Source: Formosa sediminum (GTDB taxonomy: Bacteria > Bacteroidota > Bacteroidia > Flavobacteriales > Flavobacteriaceae). Taken from it: a stretch of 64,000 nucleotides of DNA. How positions within the stretch are numbered: the stretch's first letter is position 1; each line of letters starts with the position of its first letter. This document shows positions 44,107 to 52,798 of the stretch, piece by piece. The notes beneath the pieces were generated by a model. That model ran no database searches and was not told where the DNA came from. It worked only from the letters and a program-made list of their open reading frames with translations. The DNA is taken from positions 3,071,001 to 3,135,000 of the forward strand of contig NZ_CP041637.1 in NCBI RefSeq assembly GCF_007197735.1. The letters run 5' to 3'. Both the position numbers and the translations under genes were made by a program.

Positions 44107-44715
44107 TTAATTAATTTTAGAAAATACGTAACTCATTTCTTGTGCTATTTGTAAACTTCTCTCAGTGTACTTTTCGGCTTGTTGCGGTGTATTGTCAAAC
44201 GCTTTAGGATCTTCAAAAGTGATAGGAATTCTTTTCTCTGCGCCTGCAATAAATGGACAGCCTTGATCTGCCTGTGAACATGTCATGATTGCTGCAAACT
44301 CTGTTTCTGGATTAAAAGCATCATCAAATCGTTTTGAAAACCCAATTACTGGAGCCTGATTTATATCAAATTTAACCGCGTAAACAGGATTATCTGTTAA
44401 TGATAATTTTTGAATACTAAAACCGTTATTTATTAATGTTTCTGCAACCATAGGAAACATAGCAGTAGCTTCTGTACCACCAGAATAACAGTATACATTT
44501 TTTATATTGAAAAAATGAGCAGCTGCTTGCGCCCAAATTTGAGACAAATGACTTCGTCTAGAGTTATGGGTGCAAATAAAATTTAATCTAATTTCAGATT
44601 GTGCTGTATGCTTTGCCTGAATATAATCTATTAAAGGTTGTAGCGTTTGCTTACGTGCTTCTGTAATTTGTGAAAAATTGAAGCTTTCAATGTGGTTGGA
44701 AATTTTTGTATACAT
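44107..44715 (-). CDS. arsC: ArsC-like arsenate reductase (low-molecular-weight phosphatase fold)
   Basis: This 202-residue LMW-PTPase-fold protein has the active-site loop CTHNSRR (Cys-x5-Arg) near residue 48, followed by [12 protein letters not shown]. It has cysteines at [12 protein letters not shown] and Asp in [13 protein letters not shown], as in thioredoxin-type arsenate reductases and the related PTP-like group in Bacteroidota ars operons. It should reduce As(V) to As(III) for the ACR3 pump encoded 1 base downstream. The N-terminal 40-residue extension before the loop is typical of this longer subgroup. Confidence 0.9.
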   Translation of the reverse strand: MYTKISNHIESFNFSQITEARKQTLQPLIDYIQAKHTAQSEIRLNFICTHNSRRSHLSQIWAQAAAHFFNIKNVYCYSGGTEATAMFPMVAETLINNGFSIQKLSLTDNPVYAVKFDINQAPVIGFSKRFDDAFNPETEFAAIMTCSQADQGCPFIAGAEKRIPITFEDPKAFDNTPQQAEKYTERSLQIAQEMSYVFSKIN

Positions 44716-44725
44716 AATGTAAAAT

Positions 44726-45199
44726 TTAGCAACATCCTGAACCAGGTGTGCAAGTGTTGGTTGGTTGTGTTAATTCTCTTAAATTTTGTTTTGGTTTGTC
44801 TTGCGGAATGCCACAATTATCTTTAGCCAAACAATCTGTAAATTTTGATGTTAATTGAAACACGCCTTCTTTAATATCTAAGTTGTATTTCTGAATGGTT
44901 TCACCTTGATATTCAACTTCAATTTCTAAATTTTCATCTAATCCTAAAACACGTTCAGATAATTCTATTATCGATACTAATTTTTCAGGGTGTAAACGAT
45001 GATCGTAATCATTTGCTTCCCATAATTGGAAATTTGCTACCGTTTCTTTTCTAACTGTACCACCACAGTCTATAAAATTTTTAACTACCTCTCCTACTTC
45101 TGTAACGTGAAAATGACTAGGCACTAATCCTCCATTTGGTAATTGAAAAGCGATTTGATCTAAATTTTCTAACTGTTTTTTAATTTCTGATAATGTCAT
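44726..45199 (-). CDS. DUF6428 protein of the arsenic operon, Cys-rich C-terminus
   Basis: The frame continues to 45346, overlapping arsR, but the Met at 45199 begins the family-like MTLSEIKKQLENL and lies just downstream of the second ars motif, so a 157-residue protein is taken. From memory of flavobacterial ars operons, it matches the DUF6428 group. It has a beta-rich core (FQLPNGGLVPSHFHVTEVG). The C-terminus has CLAKDNCGIPQ and ends CTPGSGCC, likely a metalloid-binding tail. It lies 10 bases before arsC. Function is unknown; arsenic binding or delivery is inferred from the Cys cluster and context. Confidence 0.8.
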   Translation of the reverse strand: MTLSEIKKQLENLDQIAFQLPNGGLVPSHFHVTEVGEVVKNFIDCGGTVRKETVANFQLWEANDYDHRLHPEKLVSIIELSERVLGLDENLEIEVEYQGETIQKYNLDIKEGVFQLTSKFTDCLAKDNCGIPQDKPKQNLRELTQPTNTCTPGSGCC

Positions 45200-45212
45200 A
45201 TTTTTTTTATTA

Positions 45213-45230
45213 ATTGTAATATTACGATAA
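45213..45230. promoter_or_regulatory. Repeated ars motif, copy 2 (before the DUF6428 gene)
   Basis: ATTGTAATATTACGATAA, containing the palindrome GTAATATTAC, 13 bases before the DUF6428 start. One base differs from the copy before arsR (45600-45617). Probable ArsR operator. Confidence 0.7.
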
Positions 45231-45246
45231 ACTGATATAAATTTTT

Positions 45247-45582
45247 TTAACAACAATCGGTATCTGTGCACGGTAGTGCCTGATCGAAAAATAGATTTAA
45301 CATAGATTGAATGGCTTTCCATTTCTCTATATCTATACAATAGCATACACTGGTACCTTCAATAGTCCCTTTAATAATCCCTGCATTTTTTAATTCTTTT
45401 AAATGCTGAGAGATTGTAGGTTGGGCCAGACCTATTTCATCAACTAAATCACCACAAACACAAGTGCTAGATTTTATTAAGTATTCTAAAATACTTATTC
45501 TAGCAGGATGCCCTAAAACTTTTGCAATCTTAGCCATCTCGTTTTGTTTATCTGAAAAAATTTCAGATTTAGTTATTCCCAT
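45247..45582 (-). CDS. arsR: ArsR-family arsenic-responsive repressor
   Basis: This 111-residue winged-helix repressor has LGHPARISILEYLIKSSTCVCGDLVDEIGLAQPTISQHLKELKNAGIIKG. The CVC pair in STCVCGDL (about residues 37-44) matches the classical As(III) site. The C-terminus adds CTDTDCC, three further cysteines resembling the end of the DUF6428 protein. It probably represses the operon through the 18-base motif found 17 bases upstream of its start and again before the DUF6428 gene. Confidence 0.94.
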   Translation of the reverse strand: MGITKSEIFSDKQNEMAKIAKVLGHPARISILEYLIKSSTCVCGDLVDEIGLAQPTISQHLKELKNAGIIKGTIEGTSVCYCIDIEKWKAIQSMLNLFFDQALPCTDTDCC

Positions 45583-45599
45583 ATCTCTTATATTTATTC

Positions 45600-45617
45600 A
45601 TTGCAATATTACGATAA
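45600..45617. promoter_or_regulatory. Repeated ars motif, copy 1 (before arsR)
   Basis: ATTGCAATATTACGATAA, 17 of 18 bases identical to the copy at 45213-45230, at nearly the same distance from a start codon. Probable ArsR operator. Confidence 0.7.
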
Positions 45618-45636
45618 TATACTATATGCAACAAAA

Positions 45637-45662
45637 AAAAGATAGCTATTTAACTATCTTTT
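45637..45662 (-). terminator. Intrinsic terminator of the zinc-ribbon SDR gene
   Basis: AAAAGATAG / CTATCTTTT stem with an 8-base loop and a run of T on the minus strand, between the SDR stop and the ars promoter. Confidence 0.7.
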
Positions 45663-45687
45663 AATATAAGTTGTATTGAAAAAAAAA

Positions 45688-47235
45688 CTACCAATCTATA
45701 GGCATATAGTCTTTTAAAAACTTACCACACCAGTGTTTTCCAGTGTTTATACCATCGAAAAGCGGGTCCATAACTCGTGCTGCACCATCTACAATATCTA
45801 ATGGTGGTTGAAAATCGTGCTCTTCAATTTTACGTTTAGATAACTCTGCCGGGTCTTCATCTGTTACCCAACCTGTATCTACAGCATTCATAAAAATTCC
45901 ATCTTTAGCCAAAGTTGCTGCAGCAGTATGCGTCATCATATTTAGAGCCGCTTTTGCCATATTGGTATGCGGATGTCGATCTTCTTTATGAAAACGGTGA
46001 AATTTTCCTTCCATAGCCGAAACATTTATAATGTGTTTTTGCCCTGTATTTTCTTTCTGCATAATAGGAGATAAACGATTACATAACACAAATGGAGCTA
46101 CAGCATTAACTAATTGTACTTCTACCATTTCTGTAGTTTCAATTTCGCCAAGTTTTAAACGCCAACTGTTTGTTTTACGTAAATCGACTTGTTGTAAATC
46201 GACATCCAACTCCCCTTCTGGAAATACTTCACTCGCTTGTAAGGAATTATCAAAACTATAAGGTATTTGAGATAATTGAGCAGAAGCTCTCAGTCCTATT
46301 CCGGGTTCTGGACCATGCCATGTTACTGGCATGTTTTTATTATCTGAAGCTGTTTGAGTTAACGTTTTTAATTCTGTAATACAGTCTACGTGATCCTTTA
46401 AAACGGTTTGTGCAAATTTTGGTAATTGCTCGATTGGTGTTTCCTCGGCTGCCATTAAATGTTTATAAAATCCTGCTGGACGTCTAACGGTTTGAGCAGC
46501 ATTATTGATTAAAATGTCTAACCTATCGTATTTTTGTTCAATATAATTACAAAAAATCTCGACACTTGGTATGTGTCTTAAATCTAAACCATGTACATGT
46601 AGTCTATGTCCCCATTCTGTGAAATCGCTTTCTTTAGAAAATCGTAATGCAGAATCGGCAGGAAAACGTGTAGTTGCAACCACAGTTGCTCCAGCACGCA
46701 ATAACATTAATGTAATATGATATCCTATTTTTAAACGAGATCCTGTTACAACAGCAACCTGATTTTTTAAATCTGCGGTTTGAAAACGCTTGGCATAATT
46801 AAAATCACCACATTCCGTACACATAGTATCATAAAAGTGATGCAGTTTTGTATATACTTTTTTACATACGTAACAGTTTCTAGGTGATTCTAACTCTAAT
46901 TCTTTATCTTCTTTTTTAGTAAGATCTATTAATTTTGGTGCTACAAATACAGGGTTTTCACGAGCAGAACGAATTCCAGTTTCTTTACGTGCATGTTTAT
47001 CACGCTCAATCATTTTTCGTTTGGCTGCTTTTTTGGCGTCCTTACGTCTTTTTTGAAACTCGTCTCTATTAGGTCGTGTAATTTTTCCGGCTGCTTTCAT
47101 TAAAGCAATACGTTTCTCTTCAGGAAGTTCAAACAATTGATTGGTATTGTTAACTAACTGCTCTAACATCGCAATACAATCATCCAGTTGGTCTTGATCT
47201 AAACCTGAATGTTGTCCTTCAGTTTTATCGTTCAT
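45688..47235 (-). CDS. SDR-fold protein with N-terminal zinc ribbon, catalytic Tyr absent
   Basis: This protein of about 515 residues is twice the usual SDR length. Residues about 1-125 are charged and helical. Next come paired cysteines CYVCKKVY and [13 protein letters not shown] (a four-Cys zinc ribbon), then a Rossmann domain starting [28 protein letters not shown] is the NNAG equivalent, and INVSAMEGK carries the Ser. At the YxxxK position it reads TNMAK, so the catalytic Tyr is Thr. Reductase activity is therefore doubtful. Met at 47235 is preferred over 47247 because the TATATTTG box (47258-47265) leaves almost no leader for the latter. Confidence 0.82.
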   Translation of the reverse strand: MNDKTEGQHSGLDQDQLDDCIAMLEQLVNNTNQLFELPEEKRIALMKAAGKITRPNRDEFQKRRKDAKKAAKRKMIERDKHARKETGIRSARENPVFVAPKLIDLTKKEDKELELESPRNCYVCKKVYTKLHHFYDTMCTECGDFNYAKRFQTADLKNQVAVVTGSRLKIGYHITLMLLRAGATVVATTRFPADSALRFSKESDFTEWGHRLHVHGLDLRHIPSVEIFCNYIEQKYDRLDILINNAAQTVRRPAGFYKHLMAAEETPIEQLPKFAQTVLKDHVDCITELKTLTQTASDNKNMPVTWHGPEPGIGLRASAQLSQIPYSFDNSLQASEVFPEGELDVDLQQVDLRKTNSWRLKLGEIETTEMVEVQLVNAVAPFVLCNRLSPIMQKENTGQKHIINVSAMEGKFHRFHKEDRHPHTNMAKAALNMMTHTAAATLAKDGIFMNAVDTGWVTDEDPAELSKRKIEEHDFQPPLDIVDGAARVMDPLFDGINTGKHWCGKFLKDYMPIDW

Positions 47236-47257
47236 GGTATATAACACTTTAAGCGCG

Positions 47258-47265
47258 CAAATATA
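47258..47265 (-). promoter_or_regulatory. -7 promoter box of the zinc-ribbon SDR gene
   Basis: Minus strand TATATTTG, exact TAnnTTTG, 22 bases before the Met at 47235. Confidence 0.6.
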
Positions 47266-47326
47266 GTTTTAATTTTAGTTGAAAATCCAATTTCATTACG
47301 ACTAATCGTATTTAATTTAAATAAAA

Positions 47327-47351
47327 AAAGTACAGCGCTATACTGTACTTT
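47327..47351 (-). terminator. Intrinsic terminator of the classical SDR gene
   Basis: AAAGTACAG / CTGTACTTT stem with a 7-base loop, followed on the minus strand by T residues. It lies about 40 bases after the SDR stop. Confidence 0.75.
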
Positions 47352-47388
47352 TATTTAAGAATTTAAAAAATGAAATGTATAAGTGGTC

Positions 47389-48105
47389 TTATGGATTGGT
47401 AGACCATATACTAGATTCTTTTATAAATACACGTCTGTTTAATTTAAGTTGAGAAATAACCAGTTCAGCAAAATCTTCAGCTTGCATAACGCGTTCTGGG
47501 TTTCCATCTGTTAATTTTAAGTCTACGGCCATATCGGTAGCAATAGTACTTGGCGTAATTGCAGTAACACGTATATTGTGTTTTCTAACTTCTTTCATTA
47601 AAGATTCTGAAAGCCCGAGCACAGCAAATTTAGATGTACTATAAGCACTCGTCATGGCATTTCCATTTAAACCAGCAGTAGATGACACGTTTATAATGTC
47701 TCCAAATTTATGCTCAATCATTTGTGGTAAAAATGCTCTGGTTACATAATACATCCCCATTACATTCACTTTAATAATTTGCTCCCACTCTGCAACTTCC
47801 AGTTCCATAAACGAACCAAATTTGGCAATACCTGCATTGTTAATTAAAATATCTATTTTTTCAAACTGGCTTAAAACAACTTTAGCAGCAGCATTAACGC
47901 CTTCAATAGAAGAAACATCTGCCGTTACAGTTATAGCTTTAACTCCTAATGCTTTTACTTCTTCTGCAACCGCTTCAATATCTTTTTTTGTTCTTGCTAA
48001 CAAAGCTAAATGTACGCCTTCTTCTGCCAAAGCCAAAGCCATTGCTTTACCAAGACCTTTACCTGCTCCTGTAATTAAAGCGTGTTGTCCTTTTAATGAT
48101 TCCAT
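47389..48105 (-). CDS. Short-chain dehydrogenase, 3-oxoacyl-ACP-reductase-like
   Basis: This 238-residue classical SDR has coenzyme motif TGAGKGLG (12-19), NNAG in [12 protein letters not shown], catalytic Ser in [10 protein letters not shown] and Tyr-x-x-x-Lys in [10 protein letters not shown]. It resembles FabG-type reductases, but a lone SDR outside a fatty-acid cluster may act on other carbonyls. A TATTTTTG promoter box lies at 48142-48149 (minus strand). It contrasts with the neighbouring zinc-ribbon SDR, which lacks the Tyr. Confidence 0.9.
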   Translation of the reverse strand: MESLKGQHALITGAGKGLGKAMALALAEEGVHLALLARTKKDIEAVAEEVKALGVKAITVTADVSSIEGVNAAAKVVLSQFEKIDILINNAGIAKFGSFMELEVAEWEQIIKVNVMGMYYVTRAFLPQMIEHKFGDIINVSSTAGLNGNAMTSAYSTSKFAVLGLSESLMKEVRKHNIRVTAITPSTIATDMAVDLKLTDGNPERVMQAEDFAELVISQLKLNRRVFIKESSIWSTNP

Positions 48106-48432
48106 ATATAATGTTTAAATTTTAATTAAAATAAAGTCACTCAAAAATAAACATAAAAACACTTTTAAGAAAGCTTTTAACAATGTGATTGCGTTAAAAA
48201 TTGGATAGATAGAATACATACGTATGGTTTAACTTCTTTAGTTTTGACTTAGCATAAACATCATATAACTTTTATAGTAATACATATTAAACTAAATTTT
48301 TTTTGATTTTTTTTAACAAGGTTATTTAACAATAAATCAAATATTTAGATATAATCTATAAAAAAATCAGAAATATTGTAAGATCTGTAAGTAAAATTTA
48401 TGCGTAGATATAATAAATCAAAATAAATAATT
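48106..48432. other. Divergent intergenic region between SDR and OmpA lipoprotein genes
   Basis: About 330 AT-rich bases with the SDR -7 box (48142-48149) and long T runs near 48299-48319. I see no gene, hairpin or clear promoter for the rightward OmpA gene. Confidence 0.5.
48142..48149 (-). promoter_or_regulatory. -7 promoter box of the classical SDR gene
   Basis: Minus strand TATTTTTG fits TAnnTTTG; 36 bases before the SDR start. Confidence 0.5.
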
Positions 48433-49266
48433 ATGAAAAAAATTTCAATCGGAGTAATCACTTTATGTTTAATGGCCTCTTGTGTTTCTAAGAAAAAATA
48501 TGTCGCTTTAGAAGAAGAAAATGGTCAAATAAAAAGTGAGTTAACAAAAACCACAGTTGAAAAAGAAGAATTAGAAGCTAAGTTTAGTGAAATACAATCA
48601 CGTGTAGATGCCTATAATTCGAAAATAAACACATTAACAGAAGAAAATGATTCTAAATTGATTGCCGTAGGTGATGCTGCAGTTATTTCTAACGATACTA
48701 AAAAGAAAATGTTAGAAACATTAAAGTATGTAGATCCAGCAAAATTAAGCGAAGCAAAAACACTTAAAGATTCTATGAATCTTGCTGTTTCTTACAATTT
48801 ACATAAATCTTTAGATTCTAGTACACTTAATGAAGACGAAGATATTGCTATTGATATTAATGAAACTGTAGTTATGATTTCAATTTCTGATAAAATGCTT
48901 TTTAATACCGCTAGCTATAGAGTAAGCAGTAAAGCAAATAGTATTTTACAAAAATTAGCAGATGTAATTAATTCTGAACCTAGCATTGAAGTTATGGTTG
49001 AAGGTCATACAGATTCTAGAAGTATAAATACAGGCGCTATTAAAGACAATTGGGATTTAAGTGTTTTAAGAGCAACGTCTGTAGTTAGAAAACTTCAAGA
49101 CGATTATGCTGTAGCACCAGAAAAAATGATTGCTGCTGGACGTAGTAGTTACCACCCTGTAGCAGAAAATGATAGTAATGAAAATCGTGCTAAAAACAGA
49201 AGAACACGTATTGTAATTCTTCCAAACATTAATAAATTCTTTGCTTTAATGGACTCTAATGAGTAA
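48433..49266 (+). CDS. OmpA-family lipoprotein with coiled coil
   Basis: This 277-residue envelope protein has a signal peptide with lipobox (LCLMASC, Cys17). A coiled-coil segment follows (about 25-75, EEENGQIKSELTKTTVEKEELEAKF). The C-terminal OmpA peptidoglycan-binding domain (about 150-270) has IEVMVEGHTDSRSI and NRAKNRRTRIVILPN, which place the usual Asp and Arg residues for diaminopimelate binding. It probably tethers the outer membrane to peptidoglycan. A strong terminator follows the stop. Confidence 0.92.
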   Translation: MKKISIGVITLCLMASCVSKKKYVALEEENGQIKSELTKTTVEKEELEAKFSEIQSRVDAYNSKINTLTEENDSKLIAVGDAAVISNDTKKKMLETLKYVDPAKLSEAKTLKDSMNLAVSYNLHKSLDSSTLNEDEDIAIDINETVVMISISDKMLFNTASYRVSSKANSILQKLADVINSEPSIEVMVEGHTDSRSINTGAIKDNWDLSVLRATSVVRKLQDDYAVAPEKMIAAGRSSYHPVAENDSNENRAKNRRTRIVILPNINKFFALMDSNE

Positions 49267-49289
49267 TAAACAAGGAAACAACTTAGAAC

Positions 49290-49322
49290 AAAAAAAGACT
49301 GCTAAATTAGCAGTCTTTTTTT
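49290..49322 (+). terminator. Intrinsic terminator of the OmpA lipoprotein gene
   Basis: AAAAAAAGACTGCTA / TAGCAGTCTTTTTTT stem, 24 bases after the stop, with a long T run. Confidence 0.9.
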
Positions 49323-49386
49323 GTCTTAAAAATGAAGTAATTCTTCCTATTTAGTAAAAATATATTTTTAGCTGTTTTACCTTTAG

Positions 49387-49394
49387 TATATTTG
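49387..49394 (+). promoter_or_regulatory. -7 promoter box of the DUF3817/MscS unit
   Basis: TATATTTG matches TAnnTTTG exactly, 16 bases before the ATG at 49411. Confidence 0.6.
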
Positions 49395-49410
49395 TAAAAA
49401 TTATTTTTTT

Positions 49411-49701
49411 ATGAATGTATTATTAAAAACTCTTCGCATTGTTGGCTTTTTAGAGGGGATCTCTTATATTTTATTATTAGGAATTGCAACCCCTATAAAA
49501 CATTTTTTACATGAGCCAAAATATGTAAAATTATTAGGTATGCCACATGGCTTGTTATTTGTGGCCTATGTGGTTTTATCCATTTTAGTTGGTATAGAAT
49601 TAAAATGGAACAAAAAAACTATGGGATTTGTTTTATTAGCCTCTTTAATACCTTTTGGAACTTTTATTGCCGACAAAAAGTATTTTAAATTAGCCGTATA
49701 A
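49411..49701 (+). CDS. DUF3817 small membrane protein
   Basis: This 96-residue protein has three membrane segments and the DUF3817 pattern LRIVGFLEGISYILLLGIATPIKHF ... MPHGLLFVAYVVL. Family function is unknown. It overlaps the MscS-type channel gene by one base (TAATG), so the two are translationally coupled. This could reflect a shared response to osmotic or membrane stress. A TATATTTG promoter box precedes it. Confidence 0.85.
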   Translation: MNVLLKTLRIVGFLEGISYILLLGIATPIKHFLHEPKYVKLLGMPHGLLFVAYVVLSILVGIELKWNKKTMGFVLLASLIPFGTFIADKKYFKLAV

Positions 49702-50939
49702 TGAAAAATTTCGCTCACTATTTTTACGATTATTTTTTACAATTAAACTTTACTGAATCTTCTGCAAAGTACCTTAATATGTTGGCGCTTTTAGCTATTC
49801 TATTGGTCATAATTTTTATCTCAGATTTTATTGCAAGAAAGATATTATTACAAGCTTTTTCTACTTTCGCAGAAAAATCTAAAACAAAATTTGATGATTT
49901 ATTAGTCAGCCATAAAGTCCCAAGAAATGTTGCGCACATAGTTCCTTTAATAATTACACTAAAATGCTTACCTATTGCTTTTATTGACTTTCCTCATTTT
50001 GAAAGTGCAGTAGAATTACTCTTAAAGCTATATTGTGTTATACTTGTATTATGGATTATAAGAAGTGTATTAAATACCTTAGAGTCTTTTTTTAAAACAT
50101 TACCTAGATTAAAAGACAAACCTATAGATAGTTATATACAAGTGCTTATGCTGTTCTTATGGTTAATGGGTATAGGCTTAATATTTGTAATGTTAACCGG
50201 AATTAATGTTAAAACTTTTTTTACAACTTTAGGAGCAGCATCGGCAATATTATTATTAATATTTAAAGACACTATTTTAGGGTTTGTAGCAAGTATTCAA
50301 GTTGCTATTAACGATACCGTACGTATTGGAGATTGGATTACAATGGATAAATTTGGTGCAGATGGTACTGTAATTGAAATAAATTTGAATACGCTTCAAA
50401 TTCAAAATTTTGATATGACCATTACTAACATTCCTACATCATCTTTAATTTCTGAACCTTTTAAAAATTGGAGAGGAATGAGTAATTCTGGAGGAAGACG
50501 TATTAAACGCGCTATTATTATTAAAGCCAAAAGCATACATTATTTAACAGATGATAAAGTTGAAGAATTAAAAAAAATACAACTACTCACCGACTATTTA
50601 ACACAACGACAAGAAGATATTACATCTTATAATACTAATAATAATGCAGATAAATCTGTTTTAATTAACGGAAGAAACTTAACTAATTTAGGCGTATTTA
50701 GAAAATACATACAAAGTTATATTGAAAACCATTCGGCAATAAATAAAGACATGACAATCATGACGCGCCAATTGGCGCCAACACCTCAAGGATTGCCTTT
50801 AGAAATTTATGCTTTTAGTAGCGATAAACGTTGGCAAAATTACGAATATATAATGTCTGATATATTTGACCATAGTATTGCTGCTGTACCCTATTTTGGT
50901 TTAGAACTTTACGAGCTTTCTAGCTATACAGGAGAATAG
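49701..50939 (+). CDS. MscS-family mechanosensitive channel (YbdG/MscM-like)
   Basis: This 412-residue channel has about four to five N-terminal helices, then the MscS pore-lining helix (TTLGAASAILLLIFKDTILGFVASIQVAINDTVRIGDWITM, around 175-215) and the beta domain with GTVIEINLNTLQIQNFDMTITNIPTSSLISEPFKNWRGM. A C-terminal soluble domain completes it. The length and extended C-terminus fit the YbdG-like subgroup. It releases solutes on membrane tension. It is coupled to the DUF3817 gene by a one-base overlap and ends at a strong terminator. Confidence 0.93.
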   Translation: MKNFAHYFYDYFLQLNFTESSAKYLNMLALLAILLVIIFISDFIARKILLQAFSTFAEKSKTKFDDLLVSHKVPRNVAHIVPLIITLKCLPIAFIDFPHFESAVELLLKLYCVILVLWIIRSVLNTLESFFKTLPRLKDKPIDSYIQVLMLFLWLMGIGLIFVMLTGINVKTFFTTLGAASAILLLIFKDTILGFVASIQVAINDTVRIGDWITMDKFGADGTVIEINLNTLQIQNFDMTITNIPTSSLISEPFKNWRGMSNSGGRRIKRAIIIKAKSIHYLTDDKVEELKKIQLLTDYLTQRQEDITSYNTNNNADKSVLINGRNLTNLGVFRKYIQSYIENHSAINKDMTIMTRQLAPTPQGLPLEIYAFSSDKRWQNYEYIMSDIFDHSIAAVPYFGLELYELSSYTGE

Positions 50940-50951
50940 ATTGTATCTTCT

Positions 50952-50995
50952 AAAACTAAAAAAGGTCGAGTGTATACCCGACCTTTTTTAGTTTT
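50952..50995. terminator. Bidirectional intrinsic terminator
   Basis: A 17-bp perfect stem (AAAACTAAAAAAGGTCG / CGACCTTTTTTAGTTTT) with a 10-base loop between the converging MscS and OmpA/glycine-zipper genes. Confidence 0.92.
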
Positions 50996-51007
50996 GTTTT
51001 AGGTAAT

Positions 51008-51676
51008 TTAGTTTACTTGTGCTTTTGCATCTTCAATCATTTCTTGATTTGCTGAAACTCCGATTTCTACACGGCGATTTTTAGATCGACCTTCTGCCGT
51101 AGCATTATCAAATCTTGGTTTTGTTTCTCCATATGCAGTTACATCAAAACGGTCTCCTGTAACACCTTTACTTTGTAAGTAAGACACTACAGCTTGAGCT
51201 CTCTTTTCAGATAATGTCATATTATACGCATCATTACCTGTGCTATCTGTATGCCCTTCTACTAATAAATTAGTATCTGGAAACTCAACAAAAACTTCTG
51301 CAATAGCATCTAAATTTTCTTTAGCTTTTGCTGTTAAATCTGCTTTATTTGTATCAAAAGTTACACCACTATTTTCATCAAATACAACTTGTATACCTTC
51401 TCCAACACGATTTACTTCTGCTCCTGGTAATGCTTCCTCAATTTTATCGGCTTGTTTATCCATTTTATTTCCAATTACACCTCCTGCAGCACCTCCTACC
51501 GCAGCTCCAATTAGTGCTCCAGTAACATTACCACCAATTAAGCCTCCAATTAATGCGCCTCCAGCAACACCTACACCTGCTCCTTTTTGTGTATTGTTTG
51601 CATTCTTTATTGCATCACAACTAATACTTGATAACGTTAATGTTATCGCTAATAATATACCTGTTATTTTTTTCAT
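51008..51676 (-). CDS. OmpA-family lipoprotein with glycine-zipper segment
   Basis: This 222-residue protein has signal peptide lipobox Cys20 (LSSISCDA). A glycine-zipper membrane segment follows (about 33-70, GAGVGVAGGALIGGLIGGNV with further GxxxG repeats). An OmpA C-terminal domain (about 105-215) has NLLVEGHTDSTGND and SKNRRVEIGVS. It probably inserts in the outer membrane and binds peptidoglycan, as in the YiaD-like group. It is the second gene after the lipocalin-like lipoprotein gene (11 bases apart), a pairing that suggests a shared envelope role. Confidence 0.92.
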   Translation of the reverse strand: MKKITGILLAITLTLSSISCDAIKNANNTQKGAGVGVAGGALIGGLIGGNVTGALIGAAVGGAAGGVIGNKMDKQADKIEEALPGAEVNRVGEGIQVVFDENSGVTFDTNKADLTAKAKENLDAIAEVFVEFPDTNLLVEGHTDSTGNDAYNMTLSEKRAQAVVSYLQSKGVTGDRFDVTAYGETKPRFDNATAEGRSKNRRVEIGVSANQEMIEDAKAQVN

Positions 51677-51687
51677 AATTAATTATT

Positions 51688-52191
51688 TTATAATTCTATA
51701 CTGTCTGATGTTTTATTAAAAGTCATGATTACATCAAAAGCATTACCTTCATATTCTGATGGCACTTTTAAAATCATCATATTATCACTAATTTCTTGTA
51801 TGGTTGCGCGGTAACCAGACGTTACGTTTTTAGCTTTAATACCATCTCCAACATATTTAAATTGAAATTGTGTATATCCATCTGCAGATTCTAAAAATGA
51901 CCAGTGAATAGATTGTGTATAAGCCTCGCAAATAGAGCTATTTACATTTGTAGAGAATTTACCAGATCCGTTATTAGGTATAAATACCCATTCCCCACCT
52001 TTAAAACAAGACGAATCTGCTAAATCAAATAAAAAGGCTTTATATAAACCTTTATCTCCAATAAATTTAATATTGGTCACTTCCCAAGTACCTTTTAATA
52101 ATTTTTTATTGGGTTGACTTCCTGTAGCTGACTTTGATCCTGAGCAAGCGCATACAAGAATACACAAAGTCATGTAAAATAATTTTTTCAT
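51688..52191 (-). CDS. Lipocalin-like lipoprotein
   Basis: This 167-residue lipoprotein has lipobox Cys16 (LVCACSGSK). The body begins LLKGTWEVTNIKFIGDKGLY, resembling the GxW motif of lipocalin-like proteins annotated in Bacteroidota, and continues as beta-strands (WVFIPNNGSGKFS, YTQFQFKYV). Two further cysteines (SSCFKGG and SSICEAY) could form a disulfide. The ligand is unknown. It is 11 bases upstream of the OmpA/glycine-zipper gene and co-transcribed with it. Confidence 0.78.
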   Translation of the reverse strand: MKKLFYMTLCILVCACSGSKSATGSQPNKKLLKGTWEVTNIKFIGDKGLYKAFLFDLADSSCFKGGEWVFIPNNGSGKFSTNVNSSICEAYTQSIHWSFLESADGYTQFQFKYVGDGIKAKNVTSGYRATIQEISDNMMILKVPSEYEGNAFDVIMTFNKTSDSIEL

Positions 52192-52291
52192 GTGGTTATT
52201 TGTTTGATTAATATATCTCTAAGTTAATGATATTACTTTAATTACCATCTATAATTAATACGTAACTTGTAGATTTTTAACAGCTTATATG

Positions 52292-52678
52292 TTATGCTAA
52301 TCGATCTTTAACAAACTCGATTTCAGTTTTGCCATGAGGTTTAGATTTGCCATCTTCTCCTAGATTTACCATAATTATATTATCTACTCTAATAATGGTT
52401 TCTCTAGTCATTTTATTTCGTACTTCACATTTTAATGTTAATGATGATTTTCCAAATTTTTCAACTGCAATTCCAATTTCAACAATATCACCTTGTTTTG
52501 CAGAACTCATAAAATTAATTTCCGACATGTACTTAGTTACAACTCTACTATTTTCTAATTGAATGATTGAATACAAAGCAGCTTCTTCGTCTATCCAAGC
52601 TAAAAGTCGACCGCCAAAGAGTGTTCCGTTTGCATTTAAATCTTCTGGTTTAACCCATTTTCTGGTATGAAATCTCAT
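52292..52678 (-). CDS. Acyl-CoA thioesterase, hotdog fold
   Basis: This 128-residue enzyme has the YciA/BFIT-type hotdog pattern WVKPEDLNANGTLFGGRLLAWIDEEAA, which contains the conserved Asn-Gly-xx-Gly-Gly and active-site Asp. SEINFMSSAKQGDIVEIGIAVEKFGKSSLTLKCEVRN follows. It hydrolyses acyl-CoA to free fatty acid and CoA. Length fits a single-domain cytosolic enzyme. It is transcribed alone, divergently from the conserved small protein gene at 52799. Confidence 0.9.
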   Translation of the reverse strand: MRFHTRKWVKPEDLNANGTLFGGRLLAWIDEEAALYSIIQLENSRVVTKYMSEINFMSSAKQGDIVEIGIAVEKFGKSSLTLKCEVRNKMTRETIIRVDNIIMVNLGEDGKSKPHGKTEIEFVKDRLA

Positions 52679-52798
52679 AATAATTATTTTTTGTGTAAAG
52701 ATAATTTAATAATTGTTCATAACAAGGTTAACAAGTATTAGGGTTAACAAAATATTTGATGTAGATAATTAATAATTTTAGTAAAAATGTTTAATAAT

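Noticed and set aside
44726-45346. Longer start for the DUF6428 gene
   Set aside because: It would overlap arsR by 100 bases and run through the repeated ars motif; Met at 45199 starts the family-like sequence.
51240-51719. 159-codon plus-strand frame opposite the OmpA/glycine-zipper gene
   Set aside because: It is antisense to a well-supported gene; its Ala/Pro repeats are just the complement of the glycine-zipper codons.
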